NCBI RefSeq assembly: GCF_001522545.3
Contig: NC_031796.1
Location: 3,062,605-3,126,604, forward strand
Direction: 5' to 3'
From: Parus major
Taxonomy: Eukaryota > Chordata > Aves > Passeriformes > Paridae
Length of the DNA: 64,000 bases
Below the pieces are notes generated by a model. That model did no database searches. It saw only the letters and a list, made by a program, of their open reading frames with translations, and was not told the DNA's origin. Positions 57,655 to 64,000 of the stretch are shown one piece after another. The translations under genes and the position numbers were made by a program. Position 1 is the stretch's first letter. Each line of letters begins with the position of its first letter.

Positions 57655-57754
57655 GAGGTGCCATCCCTGGAAGGTGTCCCTGCCATGGCAGGGGTGGCAC
57701 TGGGTGGCCTCTAAGGTCCCTCCAAACACAAACCACTCCATGATTCCACTGCTG
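57655..57754 (+). mobile_element. CR1 LINE 3' end
   Basis: The sense fragment has GGTGTCCCTGCCATGGCAGG, GGTGGCACTGGGTGGCC and ACAAACCACTCCATGATTCC. Confidence 0.82.
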
Positions 57755-59094
57755 ACAGGACTGCAGTGCTGTGCCCTCCTCAAGGAAGTGTAAGCCTGGT
57801 GATTGCAGAGCATCTCCATGTCACCATCTCATCCTCCCTGAGGGGAGTTTGTCTTCCTGCTCGTACAGACAGGAAATATCTGAGTGAGCCTGATGAGCAA
57901 AGAGCAGGGAACACAAACAGTGCTGAGATTTGAAGGTTAACAGGACAAAGATCTGACATTTGAGAATTTAGTGTTTCCCTTTCCAAGCCAGGCACTTCCT
58001 CAGGTCACCTGTTCTGTGCTGGATCTGCAGAGCAAGCACCAGTGAGAGCTGTTGGACAGGGGGAGTGACTCTGCTCTGACTGCAGGAGCACAGGCTGGGA
58101 ACTGCCTCAGCCTCCCTTTGCCCTTCACAGAAAACAATTCCATCCTAAGCTGTTTAAAATGAAGGTGTTTCTCTGGTCAGAAGTACAAGTCTTGGCATCC
58201 TGCCTCTTACCCCAGAGTAAGGCCAGTCCCTGGGTGACCCCTGGTGCTGGGGCAGAGGGAATCTCTCCTCATCGCTGCATTCTTCCTTTTGAATTTTTAA
58301 CAAATAAATCATCAGGTTTTTTCTCTTTAGCCTTGACTTCCCCATGTCCTACCAGACCTTATTGGCCCACGGTGGCACTTGGTGCTGGCACGTGCAGCCT
58401 GGCCCCGTGCCCAAGGCAGATTTGTCACATCCCTCAGGTTAAACCTGGTTCCTTGTGGGTTTTACAGGTTGTGTTTGTTCTCTGCTGAAAATTGGTTCAT
58501 ATAAAGCTTTAACAGGGGCCTGAAGAGTGAATTATAGAAATGAAATTGTAATTATCAGGTGATTTCATTGCTTCCCTTAAATAATTCTCCTGAACAAAGC
58601 AGCAATTCACAAAAAAGGGTTGCCCAAGTTCATCTGTGGTGTGTTTTCATGATTCAGCTTATTTGAGGATTCCTGAGCAAAAACTGTGCTGCTCCTGCTC
58701 TTTCCTGAGGCAGGAGGGTGTTAGTGGGAAGGTGTTAAAGGGCACTTTGGTGAGCTGGGCTGAATGAAAGCAGCATCAGCGTTCCTTTGTGGCTTCCTTC
58801 AGGTACTGAGTCACCAAAGCACCTTTAAAGTAGTTGTTGACTGTCAACAGCAATGTCAGGTGTCAGCTCTTGGAAATGTTCAGTCTAATGCACTCTTTCT
58901 TTGCACAAAAATCATAGTAAAAGCATAAATACTGGGCAACTTGAATAGACACAGGCTGAGCCCAGAGCTCACCTATTTAAACACATTTATGAGTAGAGCA
59001 CACCCTGTGGCCTGTCAGATATTGGTTTGTTAAATTCTTTGAGACAGAATTTTTTTAGCTGATGACTGACATTGATCTAATGAATTCTTCAGGA

Positions 59095-59316
59095 AGAATC
59101 TAGAAGATTCTGGATCAGGAAGAACTTCTTCCTGGAAAGGGTGGTCAGGCATTAGAAGGGGCTGTTCAGGGGAGGTGTTGGAGTCCCCATCCCTGCAGGT
59201 GCCCAGGGAACACCTGGATGTGGCTCTGGGCTTCGTGACAAGGTGGGGATTGGGCACAGGTTGGACTCAATGGGCTGGGAGGGCTTTTCCAACCTCAATA
59301 ATTTTATGTTTTTAAG
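59095..59316 (+). mobile_element. CR1 LINE 3' fragment
   Basis: The sense copy has AGAACTTCTTCCTGGAAAGG, GTGGTCAGGCATTAGAAGGG, GGACTCAATGGGCTGGGAGG and CCAACCTCAATAATTTTATG at the end. It is a different subfamily from the 4520 group. Confidence 0.82.
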
Positions 59317-60538
59317 TCTAAGAAGTAAATTTATTCCAGGAATTGCCCTCCAAGGTTTGAGCTGCTGGTTAAGTTTTCTTTGCCTGTGTGAGGGCCCGAA
59401 TTCAGCAGTTTGAGCTGAATAATAATGGGGGCCTCTGTTTGGAGCAGTTTTTAAAGAAGGGCTCTGAAGAGGCTTTGAAGCCTCACTGGGGGAGGGGAAT
59501 GGACTGTGTGCTTGCTTCCCTGCAGTAGGTACAGGTAGAAGCAGGTCATCCCTGCCTGTGGAAAAATCCATCTTTTCTGAGCATTGTGGTGCTCTTCACT
59601 TTTTCAAAGGAAATTTTCAAGATTTTTTGCCTTAGGAGAAACCAAAAGCATATTTCATGCAAATCTCCAGATTTTGTTGGATCACCTAGGAAACAACACT
59701 CTCTATTTTCTTTAAAATAAGGCTTTTCTTCCCACTTTTCCCTTGTCACCTGTGGCACCAAGCTCCCTTGAGAGGATCATCTCTTCCAAAGGCCGGTGCC
59801 CTACGGTGCCCAGAAGCTACTGGCAGAGACCTGAAAAACTTCCTTGAAGATTTTCCAGCTTTAGGCCAGACCTTCATTTCCCCCACGAGCTTGTCAGGAA
59901 GCTAAATTAGGATTGATTCATTTGGATCAACAGGATAAAAATACAGAATGCCCAGAAGGTGCAGAGAACACAATGCTGGGAAGGGCTGTTCTCCGGGAGG
60001 GAGTGAGCTGGAGCTGAGAACAGAAGGCCTCTCCTTACTCCTACAAGCCCAGCAGTGGGATTTGCACTGGGATGGGGGTCCCTTCTGTGCCTGCTCCCCA
60101 CTGGGGCAGTTTTTACCTTAACCCACAGCAGGTATTATCTACATAAATGCACTGGAGGTGCATGAGGCACCTGAAGCCTCCTTTGCTTGGAAAGAGCTGG
60201 AAGGACGAGAGAATTTGAACCTCAGGTGAGATGAGCTGCTGGGCCTCTCCTTTGGTACATTTCTTTAGCTGAATTTCAATACTAAAACCAGGGGGGAGCC
60301 GTGAGAAAGAAGTGGAATTTAAAACATGCCTGTAGAACTCCCCCAATATTCCATTGGTTTGATTTCACACCTTTGGGGTGCTGAAGCAGTGCCTGAAGGT
60401 GAGTTCAGGTGTGTCAGAGGCCAAGGACACCTGGCTTGGATCAGCAATAGTGTGGTGACTGTCCCCTGAGCTGGCACTGCTGGGGCACCTCCAGCCCTGG
60501 GTCAGTTCTGGGCACCTCATGGTAGGAAGGACAGAGGG

Positions 60539-60975
60539 GCTGGAGCGTGTCCAGGGCAGGGAATGGAGCTGGGAAGGGGCTGGAGCCCCAGGAGGGGCTG
60601 AGGGAGCTGGAAAGGGGCTCAGGCTGGAGCAGAGGAGGCTCAGGGGGCCCTTGTGGCTCTGCACAAGTCCCTGGCAGGAGGGGACAGCCGGGGGGGTCGG
60701 GCTCTGCTCCCAGGAACAGGGACAGGAGGAGAGGGAACGGCCTCAGGCTGGGCCAGGGGAGGCTTAGATCAAATATTAGGGAAAATTTCTTCACAGAAAG
60801 AGTGGTCAGGCATTGGCACAGCTGCTCAGGACAGTCAGTGGTGAAGTCCCCAGCCCTGGAGGGGTTTCAAAGCCATGTGGCACCTGGGGACAGGGGTCAG
60901 TGGCAGCCTTGGCAGTGCTGGAGGAACAGTTGGACTCGGTGATCTCAGAGGGCTTTAACAGCCTTTAACAGTCCT
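60539..60975 (+). mobile_element. CR1 LINE, long sense copy sharing a 198-bp identical patch
   Basis: This is the same CR1 region as 30279-30726. Bases 60564-60761 equal 30304-30501 by eye, including a run of seven G. Downstream (GCTTAGATCAAATATTAGGG versus ATTTAGGTTGGATACTGGGA) the two are clearly diverged. The 3' end has a short CTTTAACAGCCTTTAACAG duplication and lacks the usual terminal repeat. Confidence 0.88.
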
Positions 60976-62082
60976 TTTCACAGAACTTTGTGAAAGCTGA
61001 GTGTGCTTCCCATCTCTGCTTCCCAGGCAGCAGCCACAGGACCTCCTGCCCTGGGGTGGCTCTGGTGTCACAGCAGCAGAAATTTGCTGCCTTTGTCATC
61101 GGGGCTCAGTGCTGGGGTGGCCATGGACAGCAGCCAGGCCGGGTCATGGCAGTGCACAGGGAGTGTTCACTGTGTCAGTGAACTCAAACAATCACAGTAA
61201 ATCAATGCCCCCAGCATTGACCTGAGCTCTGAGGGGCAGATCCAGCCCCAGGGACTGGACTTTAGTTCAGCTCCCAGGACCTGGAGTGTGGAGAGCCCAG
61301 AGCTGCTCCAGATCCCGGCTGAGGAGCCGGTGCTGCTCCGCTCCAGCACCCGACATGTGGACCAGGCACTCCTAACCTGCTTCCTCAGGGCCATTCAGTG
61401 TTTCATTGCCTTTAGACTTTTTTTCTCCCATTCATCTGCTCCCTAAAATAATTCTGGTTACTCAGCACCTCTTCCTGTGAGACTTCCCAGCCCCTCAATC
61501 ATGTCCTTCACCTTCTCTGAGCCACCAGAGTCTCCTTCACACTCACCACCCTGGTCCTTCACAGGCTGTTCCAGGTGAGCCCATGGCTTCCAGGACATTA
61601 TTCCCATGTTATTCCTTGTCTGTGCCATCATTCTGCTTTTTCTGAGCTGCCTCATGTTGTTGTGCCAAGATCTCTCCAGAGCTGTCTGAAATCATCCTCG
61701 GTTGCTTTTTCTGAGTCAGTGCCGTTAATGTAAAGCTGTCACAGAGCTCCCCAATTTGCATTTTTTGCCTTCATCTGCTCTGAACTTTGTCACTCTGCTG
61801 CCTCCTGACTGAGGATATTTAAGTTCTCCCGTTGTCTCCTGATTTCACCCTGGAAAATCCTATTTATGTTCATCCTCCTCGTCACGTCTTACCCTTGTCT
61901 CCTCTTCTCAGTTGATTAATAAATACCTCAGTGACTGTGATACGCTGATGACTCTGGTTTTGCCTCAGTGAAAAACAATTTCTACTTTGTGTCCTACTTT
62001 CTTATGCACTTCTGACAAAACTTTGTATCCTGCCTGCTGAGTGTTTAGTGCTCAGGGCATCCCACAGCCTGGGTGAGGTGGA

Positions 62083-62230
62083 GCTGCTGGAGCTCTCCCA
62101 GCCTGGGAGAGCTGGGAATGTTCACCTGGAGAGGAGAAGCTCCAGGGAGAGCTCAGAGCCCTTTCAGGGCCTGAAGGAGCTCCAGGAGAGCTGGAGAGGG
62201 ACTGGGGACAAGGGATGGAGGCCAGGACAC
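62083..62230 (+). mobile_element. CR1 LINE internal fragment
   Basis: GGGAATGTTCACCTGGAGAG through GACTGGGGACAAGGGATGGA matches the 5' part of the copies at 51700 and 53619 closely, but stops at GGCCAGGA with no 3' end. Its left edge forms an 11-bp hairpin (62091-62113). Confidence 0.8.
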
Positions 62231-62529
62231 AGAACAAGGATGGCCCAAAGCCCCTGGTGCAGCCTGGCTCTGCATGCAGGGATTTCCATGGGACCTTTGG
62301 GGTGCCAAAGTTTCATGGATGACGTGGGGACAGCAGGGATCAGGCTCCACTTGGACAGGGCTCCAGTGTGGCTGGGGGAAGCATCTGGCCTTCCAGTGAA
62401 GCCCTGGAATTGCCCAGGGTGCCACAGCTCTGCTGGATGACTGGGAATGCTGATCCTCTGTCCCTGTGTGTAAAATGGGATTACAGGGACCATGTTCCCT
62501 TCTCATGGGTCTGAGGAGAAAACTTGTTT

Positions 62530-62712
62530 AGGAGCTGTGTGAGTTTGGGTTGTTTGTTAGTTTAGGGTGTTTGTTTTGTGAGTTTGAGGTATTTTTGTGT
62601 GAGTTTTGGCTGTTTGTGAGTTTACAATGTTTGTTGTGTGACTTTGGAGTATTTTTGTACGAGTTTGGGGTACCACTGTGTAAGTTTGGGGCATTTTTGT
62701 GGGGGTTTGGCA
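62530..62712 (+). repeat. Degenerate GAGTTTGGG/TGTTTGTG tandem repeat upstream of exon 20
   Basis: About seven imperfect units of roughly 22-28 bases, each containing G(T)GAGTTTGGG-like and TGTTTGT- or ATTTTTGTG-like parts, run up to about 70 bases before the exon 20 acceptor. It looks like an old minisatellite. The strand composition is strongly G/T, with almost no C. Confidence 0.75.
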
Positions 62713-62784
62713 CTTAGCACTGCACAGTTTTGTTTCCTGTGTTCCTGCAGTGATCAGTGGGACTGACAGGGTGTTTCTCTGCAG

Positions 62785-62898
62785 GTGAATCGCTTTAACA
62801 AGGTGGAGGACAGGGCCATTTTCATCACTGACAGACACCTGTACAAGATGGACCCCATGAAGCAGTACAAGGTGATGAAGACCATCCCCCTCTACAAC
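62785..62898 (+). CDS. MYO1D: MYO1D exon 20 (TH1, residues 866-903)
   Basis: The exon has 38 codons, beginning [20 protein letters not shown] and ending KTIPLYN, phase 0. The acceptor is TTTCTCTGCAG and the donor AAC|GTGAGT. It is the TH1 strand region ([11 protein letters not shown]). About 100 more residues are expected in exons beyond the window. Confidence 0.95.
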
Positions 62899-64000
62899 GT
62901 GAGTACAGCTCTGGGGATCCTCATCTGGGGCTCTTTCAGGGCAGTGTCTTTACTCTGTAGCTCCATTTTCATATCCATAAAATGGAAAAAGTCCTTGGGT
63001 TACAGTTTCTAATATATTTCATGTCTTTATAACAGTTATAGTGCAGTTATTGCAACACCAAAGCATCAGGGTGGGAGTGTTGGGGTGTCCTGGGCAGGGG
63101 CAGGAGTTGGGCTGGATGATCCTGGTGGGTCCCTTCCAGTTCAGGGTATTTCATGGTTCTATGAATCTATGATTATATTAGCTTTTAATTTTGGTGCATA
63201 AAATAAAAGCTAAACCCCAAACTGCCTCTTACACTTCTCTGCTCCCTCCCTGTTTTCATTTTCTTTGCTGTGTGCAGGATCCTGGCCCTGTAAGGGGCTG
63301 GCATTTCACTGCACCTCATGGCACTATTCCTGTGTTTTTGAGGGTTTGTTTCCCTTCAGGTTGTGCTTGAATTTATTTATTTTTATTTTTTTATATTTGT
63401 TCATGTTTAATGTAAATCTTACCAAAGCTAAACTCAGAATTACAGTGAGGTCTGGCCTTGGGGGTAGCAGGGTGGAGCTGCCATACAGTGGATTATCAAG
63501 GATGGAAGGGGGTGGGCAGCACCTCAGCTTTGCTCTCCAGCATCCTGGAGCAGGATTCAGCTGCCTGCTTGTCTCCCCCAGCCCGAGGTGACAGTGCTCT
63601 GGTTATCTCCAACCTCCAGAGCCTGCCTGGCTGCTGGGAAATGCCCTGCACGGATTTATTGGGATGTTTGCATTTGGAGAAATGACAAACCTGGCATTTC
63701 TGTATTGCTGGGAGGGCAGGGATGGGATTAGGCTGAGGGTGAAATCTCATCTGCAGATGTGGAGGGGATGATTAGCTCTGGCTGCATCCACAATGTTGGG
63801 TTTAGAGTCTCCTCCTGCCCTCCTTGCTGGGCATCAGCCTCAGCCGGGCACTCAGCACAGTGTATCCATGGAGTAGCTACTCCCAGTAGGAATCCTGGCT
63901 GCAGCAGGCAGTGTCTCCATGGCAGTGCCTCTTGTTTTGAAAGGAAGCTGCCCTGAGCAGCTGTGGGAGCTTTTCCTGGCTGCTGTTCTGTCCCAGCACC
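62899..64000 (+). other. MYO1D: 5' part of MYO1D intron 20
   Basis: It contains one sense CR1 3' end (63070-63172) and a T-rich ATTTATTTATTTTTATTTTT run (around 63371). No further exon appears before the window ends. Confidence 0.85.
63070..63172 (+). mobile_element. CR1 LINE 3' end
   Basis: GGGTGGGAGTGTTGGGGTGT, GGCTGGATGATCCTGGTGGG and a terminus with the octamer-type repeat ATGGTTCTATGAATCTATGA. It is a well preserved 3' end in sense orientation. Confidence 0.87.

Larger units (their letters stand above)
55942..62784 (+). other. MYO1D: MYO1D intron 19 (6.8 kb)
   Basis: This phase 0 intron contains five sense CR1 pieces and, at its 3' end, a degenerate GTTTG-rich tandem repeat (62530-62712). 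Stretches at 56200-57650, 57760-59090, 59320-60535 and 60980-62080 hold nothing that I can support. Confidence 0.8.
7849..62898 (+). other. MYO1D: MYO1D gene body, exons 2-20 (both ends outside window)
   Basis: Nineteen + strand exons join into one open frame of 871 codons with no stop. Family assignment rests on near-complete agreement with vertebrate myosin-Id as I remember it: the P-loop GESGAGKT, switch I around [11 protein letters not shown], switch II DIYGFE, the neck motif KVWRGTLAR and the tail motif KRKDKYMN. MYO1D is a single-headed, calmodulin-regulated actin motor whose TH1 tail binds acidic membrane lipids. It works in endosomal and plasma-membrane traffic, and in left-right asymmetry (orthologue of fly Myo31DF). 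Numbered like the ~1006-residue mammalian protein, the window covers residues 33-903 with no net insertion or deletion. Exon 1 and the last ~100 residues are missing only because of the window limits. The promoter and polyadenylation site are not in view. Other short-tailed class I myosins are less likely, given the match through neck and tail. Confidence 0.96.

Overview
The window is vertebrate nuclear DNA, most likely from a bird. Its dominant interspersed repeat is CR1, with about 29 pieces recognised by eye and typical 3' ends of the 'ATTCTGTGATTCCATGA' kind. No Alu, B1 or L1-like sequence was seen. The unique DNA is almost entirely one gene on the + strand, unconventional class I myosin MYO1D (myosin-Id). 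The gene is compact for MYO1D, which as I recall spans hundreds of kilobases in mammals.

Nineteen consecutive coding exons are present, here called exons 2-20. They run from 7849 to 62898, and every junction has AG/GT splice sites and a continuous reading frame. Together they give 871 codons, corresponding to residues 33-903 if numbered like the roughly 1006-residue mammalian protein. Exon 1 (about the first 32 residues) lies upstream of base 1. The last ~100 residues of the TH1 tail lie beyond base 64000. Exons 2-16 encode the motor: P-loop across the exon 2/3 junction, switch I in exon 4, TEDS site in exon 8, switch II in exon 9 and actin-binding elements in exons 14-15. Exons 16-17 encode the IQ neck, and exons 18-20 the start of the membrane-binding TH1 tail. 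MYO1D is a calmodulin-binding, membrane-associated monomeric motor and a known determinant of left-right asymmetry.

Layout: 1-7848 is the end of intron 1. At 7849-26299 exons 2-14 are fairly dense. Intron 14 (26300-36419) is 10 kb and packed with CR1. Exons 15 and 16 flank intron 15 (36587-40557), which holds a 24-bp minisatellite. Intron 16 (40766-53865) is the largest at 13 kb. Exons 17-19 lie at 53866-55941, intron 19 is 6.8 kb, exon 20 is at 62785-62898, and intron 20 runs off the end. Three runs of N (8329-8613, 10044-10538, 38848-39017) interrupt introns; two of them sit inside tandem repeats.

The main unexplained signals are: (1) an apparent spliced coding exon on the minus strand inside intron 16 (42819-43023), with other weaker phase-compatible minus-strand exon candidates, which could be an undescribed antisense gene nested in MYO1D; (2) a patch of 198 identical bases shared by two CR1 copies 30 kb apart that are otherwise clearly diverged; (3) two inverted CR1 pairs, one nearly identical over ~295 bp and one sharing non-CR1 flanking sequence; (4) tandem repeats placed right against the acceptors of exons 4 and 20; (5) an arginine- and CpG-rich neck exon (exon 17). 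No rRNA, tRNA, CRISPR or prokaryotic feature was seen. All comparisons with mammalian MYO1D are from memory, not from a search.
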